Part shown: positions 4,661 through 11,882 of the stretch, in pieces
Layout: each line of letters opens with the position of its first letter
How positions within the stretch are numbered: the stretch's first letter is position 1
Origin: Bermanella sp034110565
GTDB taxonomy: Bacteria > Pseudomonadota > Gammaproteobacteria > Pseudomonadales > Oceanobacteraceae
Assembly: GCA_034110565.1 (NCBI GenBank)
Contig: JAWUYY010000070.1
Span: 1-11,882 of the forward strand
Direction of reading: 5' to 3'
DNA length: 11,882 bases
Program-made: the position numbers and the translations under genes
Notes under the pieces: model-generated
Databases searched by the model: none
What the model saw: the letters and a program-made list of their open reading frames with translations, nothing else
What the model was told of the DNA's origin: nothing

Positions 4661-6235
4661 ATGAGTAATTCTGAACAACCTGCTAAATCTCAGCCAACCC
4701 CAGTGAAATCGGGCTTGTTACGCTCATCGAGTATCGTCAGTGCTATGACATTGTTGTCACGGATACTGGGTTTAGCCCGTGATATCTTGGTGGCGTCGTA
4801 CTTTGGTGCGCGTGCTGATGCCTTTTTTGTTGCGTTTAAAATTCCTAATTTTTTTCGTCGGTTATTCGCCGAAGGTGCTTTTAGCGTCGCATTTGTGCCG
4901 GTTTTATCGGAATACAAGATACAACAGAGAGATGTTAAGGCCTTGGTGAAGGCTGTTTCGGGGACGTTATTGGCCATTATTGGGCCGTTTACAATTTTAG
5001 CGGTGGCCGCTGCGCCACTGCTGACTTGGGTGTTTGCGCCTGGTTTTGCATCCAACCCTGAAAAGTTCGCCCTAACCAGCGAGCTGTTGCGTATTACCTT
5101 TCCGTATTTGTTGCTGATCAGTCTTACTGCGTTTTACGGTAGTGTGCTCAATACATACGGCAATTTCGCCATTCCTGCGGTGACGCCTGTTTTACTCAAT
5201 CTATGTTTGATTTTGGCCACTTATTATTTTACACCTTGGTTTGACGAACCATTAATGGCCTTGGCTTGGGGTGTGCTGCTGGCGGGCATTACTCAGTTGG
5301 GCTTTCAGTTACCGTTCGTGATGAAGCTTGGTCTATTGGCCATGCCCAGAGCCGCTTTTGCTGACACTGGTGTGAAGCGTATTCTGGTGTTGATGGTGCC
5401 TGCGTTGTTTGGCGTGTCTGTGAGCCAAATTAACTTGTTGCTTGATGTGTTGCTGGCGTCGTTCCTAGAAAGTGGCTCAGTGAGCTGGCTGTACTACTCA
5501 GACCGCTTAGCTCAGCTTCCTCTTGGTATATTTGCCATCGCCATCGCTGTGGTGATCTTACCTAGCCTATCGCAAAAGCATGCAGGGAAAAATCAGCAGC
5601 AGTTTAGCGAAACCCTCGACTGGGGGTTGCGCATGGTGCTGTTGATCGGTTTACCATCGGCTCTGGCGCTGGTGCTACTGGCAACGCCCTTGATGGCGAC
5701 GATTTTTTATCGTGGTGAAATCACCGATTACGATGTGCAGAATATGTCCCTAAGCCTGATGGCTTATGGCTCGGGTCTATTGGCGTTTATGTTGATTAAG
5801 GTTTTGGCTCCGGGGTTTTATGCCCGCCAAGACACTAAGACGCCAGTGAAAATAGGCATTCGTGCCATGGTGGCGAACATGGTATTCAATCTACCTCTTG
5901 TCTTGCTATTGGCACATACCGGTTTAGCCCTAGCCACTACCTTATCGGCCTATTTAAATGCGCTATGGCTATTTATGGGGCTGCGTAAAGCAGGCTTTTA
6001 TCAAGCGCAGGCGGGTTGGGGTAAATGGATATTACGCATTGCCATTGCTAATGGTGTGATGGTGGGGATGATTCTAAGTATGAATCCAGCCATTGAGCAG
6101 TGGATGATATTTAGCGAGTGGCAGCGGGCAATGTGGATGCTGGCATTGGTATCGGTGGGCGCTGGCAGCTATGGCGTTAGTTTGATATTGATGGGTGTGC
6201 GCTTAAAAGATTTATCCGCAAGAACAGGCGCTTAA
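4661..6235 (+). CDS. murJ: MurJ, lipid II flippase
   Basis: Inner-membrane protein of the MOP superfamily that moves the peptidoglycan precursor lipid II across the cytoplasmic membrane; older name mviN. The 524-residue chain is hydrophobic throughout, fitting the family's 14 membrane helices. The first helix region reads SSIVSAMTLLSRILGLARD, followed by DAFFVAFKIPNFFRRLFAEGAFS. R34, R40, D53 and R66 correspond to E. coli R18, R24, D39 and R52, residues lining the central cavity; R282 (YYSDRL) corresponds to R270. LAPGFYARQDTKTPVKI is also conserved. The N-terminus has about 16 extra hydrophilic residues compared with E. coli. ATG 4661 is the only usable start after the in-frame stop at 4634, although its Shine-Dalgarno (TAAG) is weak. 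It is divergent from rpsT and upstream of ribF, as in Pseudomonas. Confidence 0.97.
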   Translation: MSNSEQPAKSQPTPVKSGLLRSSSIVSAMTLLSRILGLARDILVASYFGARADAFFVAFKIPNFFRRLFAEGAFSVAFVPVLSEYKIQQRDVKALVKAVSGTLLAIIGPFTILAVAAAPLLTWVFAPGFASNPEKFALTSELLRITFPYLLLISLTAFYGSVLNTYGNFAIPAVTPVLLNLCLILATYYFTPWFDEPLMALAWGVLLAGITQLGFQLPFVMKLGLLAMPRAAFADTGVKRILVLMVPALFGVSVSQINLLLDVLLASFLESGSVSWLYYSDRLAQLPLGIFAIAIAVVILPSLSQKHAGKNQQQFSETLDWGLRMVLLIGLPSALALVLLATPLMATIFYRGEITDYDVQNMSLSLMAYGSGLLAFMLIKVLAPGFYARQDTKTPVKIGIRAMVANMVFNLPLVLLLAHTGLALATTLSAYLNALWLFMGLRKAGFYQAQAGWGKWILRIAIANGVMVGMILSMNPAIEQWMIFSEWQRAMWMLALVSVGAGSYGVSLILMGVRLKDLSARTGA

Positions 6236-6288
6236 TATATCTATGGCGCCTTGAATCACGTTTAACCTTGTTTAATTGATCACAGAAA

Positions 6289-6300
6289 CCCTCGCTAGGG
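6289..6300 (+). other. Small stem-loop after murJ
   Basis: CCCT (6289-6292) pairs with AGGG (6297-6300) around CGCT, with partial further pairing outside. There is no T-run after it, so it is at best a weak pause site. murJ transcripts may read through into ribF. Confidence 0.2.
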
Positions 6301-6311
6301 CGGTTAATGGC

Positions 6312-6340
6312 TATTCACTGGCCCCTGCCTCCTCTATAAT
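6312..6340 (+). promoter_or_regulatory. Promoter of the ribF-ileS-lspA-fkpB-ispH operon
   Basis: A perfect TATAAT at 6335-6340 is preceded at 17 bases by TATTCA (6312-6317), a 3/6 match to the -35. The start would fall near 6347, leaving a leader of only about 20 bases before ribF. A strong -10 with a poor -35 suggests either moderate constitutive use or help from an activator. Confidence 0.6.
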
Positions 6341-6366
6341 GCGGGCTTTTATTTTGCAGTTGTATT

Positions 6367-7293
6367 ATGCAGTTTTTCCGCGCATTACATAATATTCGAA
6401 CCTTTGAGCAAGGTTGTGTGTTGACCATTGGTAATTTTGATGGCGTTCACCTTGGGCATCAGCGTGTTTTGAATAAGTTAAAGGCTACGGCTCAAACCCT
6501 TGGTTTGCCTGCTGTGGTGATGGTATTTGAGCCTCAACCTAAAGAATGGTTTGATGCTCAAACCGCTCCCGCGCGGCTGAGCACCTTGGCTGAAAAAACA
6601 CAATTGCTACAAGCTCAGGGTATTGATGCACTAGCGTGTATGGCGTTTAACAACCGTTTCCGTGGTTTAAGTGCGGAGCAATTTGTAAAGCAAGTGCTGG
6701 TTGACGGCTTAAACGTAAAAGCGATTATCATCGGCGATGACTTCCGTTTTGGCTGTGATCGCAGTGGCGACTTTACCTATTTACAAAAATGCGGTGAGCA
6801 ATTTGGTTTTGAGGTGCAAGACACTCGCACGGTTGAAAACGAAGGGGCGCGTGTGAGCAGTACCCTTATTCGCCAAGCATTAAACGATGCTGACCTTGCT
6901 CAGGCTCAAGTTTTGTTGGGGCGCGAATTCAGTATTTCAGGGCGTGTGGCCCATGGGCAAAAATTAGCCCGCACCTTTGGTGTGCCTACGGCCAATGTTT
7001 TATTAAAACGTAATCAGACGCCACTTGTGGGTGTGTTTGCGGTAGAAGTATTTACCCCTGCGGGTAACTTTAATGGCGTGGCTAATATCGGCATGCGTCC
7101 AACAATAGGCGGTACCAAGCCTATTTTAGAGCCTCACTTATTCGGGTTTGCCGGTGATTTATATGGGCAACGAATTGAAGTGGTGTTCAAACAAAAAATA
7201 CGAGATGAAAAACGCTTTAACGGATTAGATGAACTTAAAGCGGCCATTCTCAACGATATTCAATTGGCCAAGGCCTATTTTAACGAACAGTAA
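6367..7293 (+). CDS. ribF: Bifunctional riboflavin kinase / FAD synthetase
   Basis: Cytoplasmic enzyme that phosphorylates riboflavin to FMN and then adenylates FMN to FAD; 308 residues, the normal prokaryotic length. The N-terminal adenylyltransferase half shows TIGNFDGVHLGH (H28, G30, H31 form the HxGH nucleotide-binding motif), FEPQP, GDDFRFG at 123-129 and SSTLIRQAL. The C-terminal kinase half shows GRVAHGQKLARTFG, then PTAN at 207-210 (Thr208 and Asn210 bind Mg-ATP), and the presumed catalytic base E255 in LEPHLF. One small oddity is Ala where the usual loop before PTAN reads LGR. The ATG has no recognisable Shine-Dalgarno. ileS follows after 8 bases, the classic ribF-ileS pairing. Confidence 0.97.
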   Translation: MQFFRALHNIRTFEQGCVLTIGNFDGVHLGHQRVLNKLKATAQTLGLPAVVMVFEPQPKEWFDAQTAPARLSTLAEKTQLLQAQGIDALACMAFNNRFRGLSAEQFVKQVLVDGLNVKAIIIGDDFRFGCDRSGDFTYLQKCGEQFGFEVQDTRTVENEGARVSSTLIRQALNDADLAQAQVLLGREFSISGRVAHGQKLARTFGVPTANVLLKRNQTPLVGVFAVEVFTPAGNFNGVANIGMRPTIGGTKPILEPHLFGFAGDLYGQRIEVVFKQKIRDEKRFNGLDELKAAILNDIQLAKAYFNEQ

Positions 7294-7301
7294 GAGCCAA
7301 A

Positions 7302-10208
7302 ATGACCGACTATAAATCGACACTTAATCTTCCAGAAACTGATTTCCCAATGCGCGGAAACTTGGCGCAGCGCGAACCGGCCACTTTGAAAAAATGGCAA
7401 GAAATGGATTTATACAAAGCCATTCGTAACGCACGTTCTGGTCGTGAAAAATTCATTTTGCATGACGGCCCTCCGTACGCCAATGGTGATATTCACATTG
7501 GTCACTCGGTGAATAAAATCCTTAAAGACATTATCGTTAAATCTCAAACCTTAAGTGGCAAAGATGCCCCTTATGTACCGGGTTGGGATTGCCATGGTTT
7601 GCCAATCGAGCTAAACGTTGAAAAACAAATTGGTAAAGCAGGCGTGGCGGTGGATGCAAAAACCTTCCGTCAAAAATGCCGTGAATACGCACAAACCCAA
7701 GTAGATGGTCAACGTAATGACTTTAAACGTTTGATGGTGCTAGGTGATTGGGACAAGCCTTACCTAACCATGGATTTTAAATTCGAATCCAACATCATTC
7801 GCACACTTGGTCGCATCATTGATAATGGCCATTTGTTAAAAGGTGAAAAGCCCGTTAACTGGTGTATGGATTGTGGCTCAGCCTTAGCAGAAGCCGAAGT
7901 GGAATACCAAGATAAAAAATCGGTATCCATTGATGTGAAATTCGCGTTTCCAAACACAGCTGAATTATTAAGTAAATTTAAGTTAGAAAAAGACGCGGCT
8001 CAGTTCGCGTCTAAAACGGCTAGCATTGTTATTTGGACAACCACCCCTTGGACTCTGCCTGCGAACGAAGCGGTGTCGGTTCATCCGGAAATCGAATATG
8101 CACTAGTGTATTTAAAAGAAGCCGATGAAATAATCATCATTGCCACAGACTTAGTGCGTGATGCAATGGGCCGTTATGGTATCGACGCAGACGGTTATGA
8201 AACCATCGGTTTTGCTAAGGGTGCTGACTTTGGCTGGGTGAAAGACGAAACAGATACCGCTCCGTTTAGTGTTAAGCATCCGTTTATGCCTAGTGATGAT
8301 GGTGCGGCTGAAAAATTTGTACCGATTATTACTGGCTTACATGTGACCGCTGACTCGGGTACCGGTTCTGTACATACCGCACCTTTCCATGGCGCAGACG
8401 ATTACGTAATATCTAATAAATATGGCATCACATCAAAAGCTATGCTGGTCGATGCTGAAGGCCTGTTTATTAATAACGAAACGTTAAGCGCGTTAGAGCT
8501 TTCTGGTTTAAGCGTTGCAGATAAAGGCAACTTTAAAGTGCTGGGTATTTTGAATGAAAGAGGTGCGCTACTTAAGAAGCAAAACCTGACTCACAGTTAT
8601 CCACATTGCTGGAGACATAAAAGTCCCATTATTTTCCGTGCAACGCCGCAGTGGTTTATTTCTATGAATCAAAATGGCTTATTAGAAAAAGCTATGTATG
8701 AAGTAGAGAACTCTGTTGATTGGCGTCCAAGTTGGGGTAAGGCTCGTATCGAAGGAATGATGAGCTCACGTCCTGACTGGTGTATTTCTCGTCAACGTAC
8801 TTGGGGTGTACCGATCGCTTTATTTGTGAATAAAGTAACAGGTGAGCTGCACCCAAATACTAATGAGTTAATTGAACAAGTTGCGAAAAAAGTTGAAGTA
8901 AAAGGCATCGATGCCTGGTTCGACTTAGAACCAAGCGAATTACTTGGCAGTGAAGCGGATGACTACCAAAAAATCACTGACACATTAGATGTGTGGTTTG
9001 ATTCAGGGGTGACGCATGCAGCTGTTCTTGAAACACACCCAGACTTACACGTGCCAGCGGATTTATATTTAGAAGGCTCAGACCAGCATCGTGGTTGGTT
9101 CCAGTCTTCTTTGCTGACAAGTGTTGGCGCCCGTGGCAAAGCACCATACAAAACGGTTTTAACTCACGGTTTTACCGTAGATGGTAATGGCAAAAAAATG
9201 TCCAAGTCATTGGGCAACGTGATGTCACCACAAGAAGTAGTGAATAAACTCGGAGCGGATATTCTACGTTTGTGGGTTGCGTCTACTGATTACACCAGTG
9301 AAATGACAGTAAGTGACCAGATCCTTAATCGTACGGCGGATTCGTATCGTCGTATCCGTAATACCGTACGTTTCTTACTGGCGAATATTAATGGCTTTGA
9401 GCCGAAGCAGCATATGTTAGCGGCCGATGAGTTATTGCCGCTTGATGCTTGGATTGTTGACCAAGCCAATAAGCTACAAGGTGAAATTCAAACCCATTAC
9501 AACGAATATCAATTAATTAACATCTATCAAAAACTGCATCACTTTTGTGTAAATGAATTAGGTGGTTTTTATCTAGATGTAATTAAAGATCGTCAATACA
9601 CCACCAAAGCGGACTCTGCGGCACGTCGTTCTGCGCAAACTGCGTTGTACCACGTAGCCGAAGCCATGATTCGTTGGATGGCACCTATTTTAAGCTTTAC
9701 CGCTGAAGAAGCATGGGAGCAAATGCCTGCGCCAGTAAGCGGCAAGCGCGAAGACAGCGTGTTACTAGCTGAGTGGTATGGTGATTTATTTACGGCTAAA
9801 GATGACAAATTTGATGATGCTTTTTGGCGTCGCATCATGACGGTGAAAACCGAAGTGAACAAATTGCTAGAAAAAGCCCGTAACGAAAAAATCGTAGGGG
9901 CAAGTTTAGGCGCAGAAGTGACCTTGTATGTCGACGGTCAACTGGCACAAGACCTAGCTAGTTTAGGTGAAGAGTTACGCTTTGTGACCATTACTTCAAC
10001 GGCGGATGTTAAAGCGTTTGATGCCAATGCTGGGCAAGCCACAGAGATCGAAGGTCTTCGTGTGTTAATAGCAGCAAGTCAATATGAGAAATGTGATCGC
10101 TGCTGGCATCACCGCGAAGATGTAGGTGCTAATAAAGAACATGAGCATCTATGTGGCCGTTGTGTTGTAAACGTGGCAGGTGACGGTGAACAAAGGTCTT
10201 TTGCCTAA
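7302..10208 (+). CDS. ileS: Isoleucyl-tRNA synthetase, bacterial type
   Basis: Cytoplasmic class I synthetase that charges tRNA-Ile; 968 residues, about 30 more than E. coli. HIGH is at 65-68 in the family context PPYANGDIHIGH and KMSKS at 632-636; both bind ATP. The editing (CP1) domain that removes Val-tRNA-Ile is present, with TTTPWT at 246-251 and HTAPFHGADDY at 358-368 (E. coli has Gly where this has Phe362). EGSDQHRGWF starts at 591. The C-terminal zinc site is intact: C931, C934, C951, C954, ending VAGDGEQRSFA. The KMSKS and zinc-tail arrangement is that of the usual bacterial, mupirocin-sensitive class; sensitivity itself is inference. The ATG has AAGAG close upstream, overlapping the ribF stop. 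The stop TAA shares one base with the lspA ATG. Confidence 0.98.
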   Translation: MTDYKSTLNLPETDFPMRGNLAQREPATLKKWQEMDLYKAIRNARSGREKFILHDGPPYANGDIHIGHSVNKILKDIIVKSQTLSGKDAPYVPGWDCHGLPIELNVEKQIGKAGVAVDAKTFRQKCREYAQTQVDGQRNDFKRLMVLGDWDKPYLTMDFKFESNIIRTLGRIIDNGHLLKGEKPVNWCMDCGSALAEAEVEYQDKKSVSIDVKFAFPNTAELLSKFKLEKDAAQFASKTASIVIWTTTPWTLPANEAVSVHPEIEYALVYLKEADEIIIIATDLVRDAMGRYGIDADGYETIGFAKGADFGWVKDETDTAPFSVKHPFMPSDDGAAEKFVPIITGLHVTADSGTGSVHTAPFHGADDYVISNKYGITSKAMLVDAEGLFINNETLSALELSGLSVADKGNFKVLGILNERGALLKKQNLTHSYPHCWRHKSPIIFRATPQWFISMNQNGLLEKAMYEVENSVDWRPSWGKARIEGMMSSRPDWCISRQRTWGVPIALFVNKVTGELHPNTNELIEQVAKKVEVKGIDAWFDLEPSELLGSEADDYQKITDTLDVWFDSGVTHAAVLETHPDLHVPADLYLEGSDQHRGWFQSSLLTSVGARGKAPYKTVLTHGFTVDGNGKKMSKSLGNVMSPQEVVNKLGADILRLWVASTDYTSEMTVSDQILNRTADSYRRIRNTVRFLLANINGFEPKQHMLAADELLPLDAWIVDQANKLQGEIQTHYNEYQLINIYQKLHHFCVNELGGFYLDVIKDRQYTTKADSAARRSAQTALYHVAEAMIRWMAPILSFTAEEAWEQMPAPVSGKREDSVLLAEWYGDLFTAKDDKFDDAFWRRIMTVKTEVNKLLEKARNEKIVGASLGAEVTLYVDGQLAQDLASLGEELRFVTITSTADVKAFDANAGQATEIEGLRVLIAASQYEKCDRCWHHREDVGANKEHEHLCGRCVVNVAGDGEQRSFA

Positions 10209-10729
10209 TGTTTAAAGAACTGATTCAACAGCAGTTTACGGGCTTGCAAGTGTCTCGTTTAAAATGGTTATGGTTGGCGGCGCTAACCATCATTTTAGAT
10301 TTTGCGACCAAACAAATAGCTGAAAACCTTTTGGATTACGCACAGCCTGTGTACGTGTTGCCTGTGTTTGATTTTACCTTGCTATATAACAGGGGCGCCG
10401 CATTTAGTTTTTTAGCCAGTGAAAGTGGCTGGCAACGTTGGTTGTTTACCTTAATTGCTATTTCGGTAAGTGGCGTGCTGTGTATTTGGTTGATGAAGCT
10501 AAAGCAAAGTGAAAAATGGCTGGCGGCGGCCTTGTCGTTAGTTATAGGTGGGGCGCTAGGTAATTTGTATGATCGCATAGCGTATGGTCATGTGGTGGAC
10601 TTTATTCATGTTCACTGGGGGGCTAGTTATTTCCCCGCTTTTAATATTGCAGACAGTGCTATTTCAATTGGTGCTGCCATGTTGCTAATTGACAGTTTGT
10701 TTTTACAAAAAAAACAAACGTCGAAATAA
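10208..10729 (+). CDS. lspA: Prolipoprotein signal peptidase (signal peptidase II)
   Basis: Inner-membrane aspartyl protease that cuts the signal peptide from prolipoproteins after lipidation by Lgt; 173 residues. Four membrane spans are visible as hydrophobic stretches. Conserved blocks are NRGAAFSFL, GALGNLYDRI, GHVVDFIHVHW and FPAFNIADSAI. The catalytic pair is D131 (VVDF) and D149 (NIAD), 18 apart, against 19 in P. aeruginosa as I recall it. The ATG overlaps the ileS stop by one base (TAATG), so translation is likely coupled. The final codons contain a run of eight A inside an AT-rich inverted repeat. Confidence 0.97.
   Translation: MFKELIQQQFTGLQVSRLKWLWLAALTIILDFATKQIAENLLDYAQPVYVLPVFDFTLLYNRGAAFSFLASESGWQRWLFTLIAISVSGVLCIWLMKLKQSEKWLAAALSLVIGGALGNLYDRIAYGHVVDFIHVHWGASYFPAFNIADSAISIGAAMLLIDSLFLQKKQTSK
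10695..10719 (+). repeat. AT-rich perfect inverted repeat at the end of lspA
   Basis: GTTTGTTTTT (10695-10704) matches AAAAACAAAC (10710-10719) exactly around a 5-base loop. It lies within the last coding positions of lspA, ahead of fkpB. The stem would be weak in RNA, almost all A-U. It may only reflect low-complexity sequence. Confidence 0.45.
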
Positions 10730-10754
10730 TCCTCTTTAAAGTGAAGTAAACGTT

Positions 10755-11189
10755 ATGCTTATTGCACAAGGTAAACAAGTTGAGCTCCATTTCGCACTAA
10801 AACTGGCTGATGGTCAGGTTGTGGATACTACTTTTGATCGTGGCCCTGCGATTTTAAAAGTAGGTGATGGTAATTTACCTGAGGGCTTTGAAGAGTTGAT
10901 TATTGGTCTTGAGGCTGGAGATAAAAAAAGCTTTGTTGTGCCGCCTGAGAAAGCATTTGCACAGCCCAACCCAAATAATATTCAACATATGAAGCGCAGT
11001 GATTTTGCCGCCGACATGGATCTTGAAGAAGGCATGATTGTATCGTTTGCCGATGCGAATCAAGCTGAATTACCAGGTGTTATTAAACAGGTTGAAGATA
11101 ATCTAGTTGTTGTGGATTTTAATCATCCGTTAGCAGGTAAAGAATTAACCTTTGATGTTGAAATTATTAACGTGAATGATGGCCAATAA
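10755..11189 (+). CDS. fkpB: FKBP-type peptidyl-prolyl cis-trans isomerase FkpB
   Basis: Small cytoplasmic prolyl isomerase of the SlyD/FkpB type (E. coli SlpA), 144 residues. The FKBP half begins GKQVELHFALKLADGQVVDTT and continues with GDGNLPEGFEELIIGLEAGDKKSF. The insert-in-flap chaperone domain occupies roughly residues 70-125. DFNHPLAGKEL starts at D121, the strongest family signature. In E. coli this protein binds ribosomes and helps folding. The ATG has a poor Shine-Dalgarno (GTGAAG, 8 bases upstream). The position between lspA and ispH is the standard one, and the downstream gene starts within 1 base of, or overlaps, its end. Confidence 0.95.
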   Translation: MLIAQGKQVELHFALKLADGQVVDTTFDRGPAILKVGDGNLPEGFEELIIGLEAGDKKSFVVPPEKAFAQPNPNNIQHMKRSDFAADMDLEEGMIVSFADANQAELPGVIKQVEDNLVVVDFNHPLAGKELTFDVEIINVNDGQ

Positions 11190-11190
11190 A

Positions 11191-11882
11191 ATGGATATTA
11201 CGTTAGCGAACCCTCGTGGCTTTTGTGCAGGGGTTGATCGTGCGATTGATATCGTTAACCGCGCGCTAGATTTATTTGAGCCACCAATTTATGTGCGTCA
11301 TGAAGGGGTGCACAATAAATTTGTGGTGGATAATCTAAGAGATCGCGGTGCAATTTTTGTGGATGAACTTCACGAAGTACCAGATGATTGCATTGTGATT
11401 TTTAGCGCGCACGGCGTATCAAAGGTAGTACAAGACGAAGCGAAAAGTCGTGGTTTAAAAGTATTTGATGCCACGTGTCCATTGGTGACAAAAGTCCATA
11501 TGGAAGTGACCCGCTACGCGAAGAAAGGCAGTGAAGTTATTCTGATTGGTCATAAAGGTCACCCAGAAGTAGAAGGCACCATGGGTCAGTATGATCACAG
11601 TGCAGGTGGTGAAATTTATCTAGTTGAAGATGAAGAAGACGTTACTGCCCTTGAACCGCGTGACCCAAGTGCTCTGTCTTATGTAAGTCAAACCACCTTG
11701 TCCATGGATGACACCGCAAAAGTCATTAGAGCATTGCGTGCAAAATTTCCTAAAATTCACGGCCCTAAAACCGATGACATTTGTTATGCCACGCAAAACC
11801 GTCAAGACGCGGTAAAGGATTTAGCGACACAATCAGATTTAATCTTGGTGGTGGGCAGCCCAAACAGTTCTAACTCAAACCG
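11191..11882 (+). CDS. ispH: IspH, HMBPP reductase of the MEP pathway (3' end outside window)
   Basis: Iron-sulfur enzyme that turns (E)-4-hydroxy-3-methylbut-2-enyl diphosphate into IPP and DMAPP, the last step of the MEP isoprenoid pathway. About 230 codons are visible of an expected 310-320. The cluster cysteines are C12 (GFCAGVDRA), C96 (ATCPLVTKVH) and C198 (DDICYAT). Substrate-binding H41 (GVHNK), H124 and E126 (GHKGHPEVEG) are present. The visible part ends in GSPNSSNSN, a substrate-binding segment. ATG 11191 gives MDITLANPRG, matching the usual IspH N-terminus. In-frame ATGs at 11176 and 11179 would overlap fkpB and add 5 or 4 residues. No strong Shine-Dalgarno separates the options. 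Confidence 0.96.
   Translation, partial: MDITLANPRGFCAGVDRAIDIVNRALDLFEPPIYVRHEGVHNKFVVDNLRDRGAIFVDELHEVPDDCIVIFSAHGVSKVVQDEAKSRGLKVFDATCPLVTKVHMEVTRYAKKGSEVILIGHKGHPEVEGTMGQYDHSAGGEIYLVEDEEDVTALEPRDPSALSYVSQTTLSMDDTAKVIRALRAKFPKIHGPKTDDICYATQNRQDAVKDLATQSDLILVVGSPNSSNSN

Noticed and set aside
4690..5055. Minus-strand reading frames within murJ, ileS, lspA, fkpB and ispH
   Set aside because: They are shadows of well-conserved genes on the other strand, without ribosome sites or family features.
6236..6366. FMN riboswitch or T-box ahead of ribF-ileS
   Set aside because: The putative leader after the TATAAT box is only about 20 bases, too short for either, and none of their conserved segments was recognised.

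Overview
This window looks like the chromosome of a gammaproteobacterium of moderate to low GC. The order rpsT / murJ-ribF-ileS-lspA-fkpB-ispH is the arrangement known from Pseudomonas and relatives (E. coli keeps murJ elsewhere). Together with the AT-rich codon use it suggests a marine Oceanospirillales/Pseudomonadales-type organism. The genus cannot be fixed from sequence alone.

Positions 1-3191 hold the end of a group 2 (ABC-transporter-dependent) capsule locus. It contains kpsC, whose 5' end lies outside the window, followed after 2 bases by kpsS on a TTG start. These proteins build the poly-beta-Kdo linker on lyso-phosphatidylglycerol that anchors the capsule. A convergent gene for a PagL-type outer-membrane lipid A 3-O-deacylase follows (3244-3810, minus), with a nearly 400-base spacer upstream of it. 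Positions 1-3810 are therefore devoted to the outer leaflet of the outer membrane.

Positions 4142-11882 are housekeeping. rpsT (minus) has a clear sigma-70 promoter and an intrinsic terminator, and is divergent from murJ (lipid II flippase). After a 131-base gap with its own TATAAT box, ribF-ileS-lspA-fkpB-ispH run as a tight operon for flavin cofactor synthesis, Ile-tRNA charging, prolipoprotein signal peptidase, a peptidyl-prolyl isomerase and the last MEP-pathway enzyme. ispH runs off the right edge.

The most unusual structure is inside kpsC. Within the second Kdo-transferase domain, about 74 in-frame codons (829-1050) are made of two oppositely oriented hairpin elements of a kind normally seen between genes, with an 18-base tandem repeat between them. 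The repeat encodes a Ser-Asp-Glu-Glu-Tyr-Arg hexapeptide array. It looks like a palindromic repeat that invaded a capsule gene, expanded in units of whole codons and is tolerated as a surface loop. I found no new multi-gene system here; the rest is well-known genes with some regulatory points of interest.
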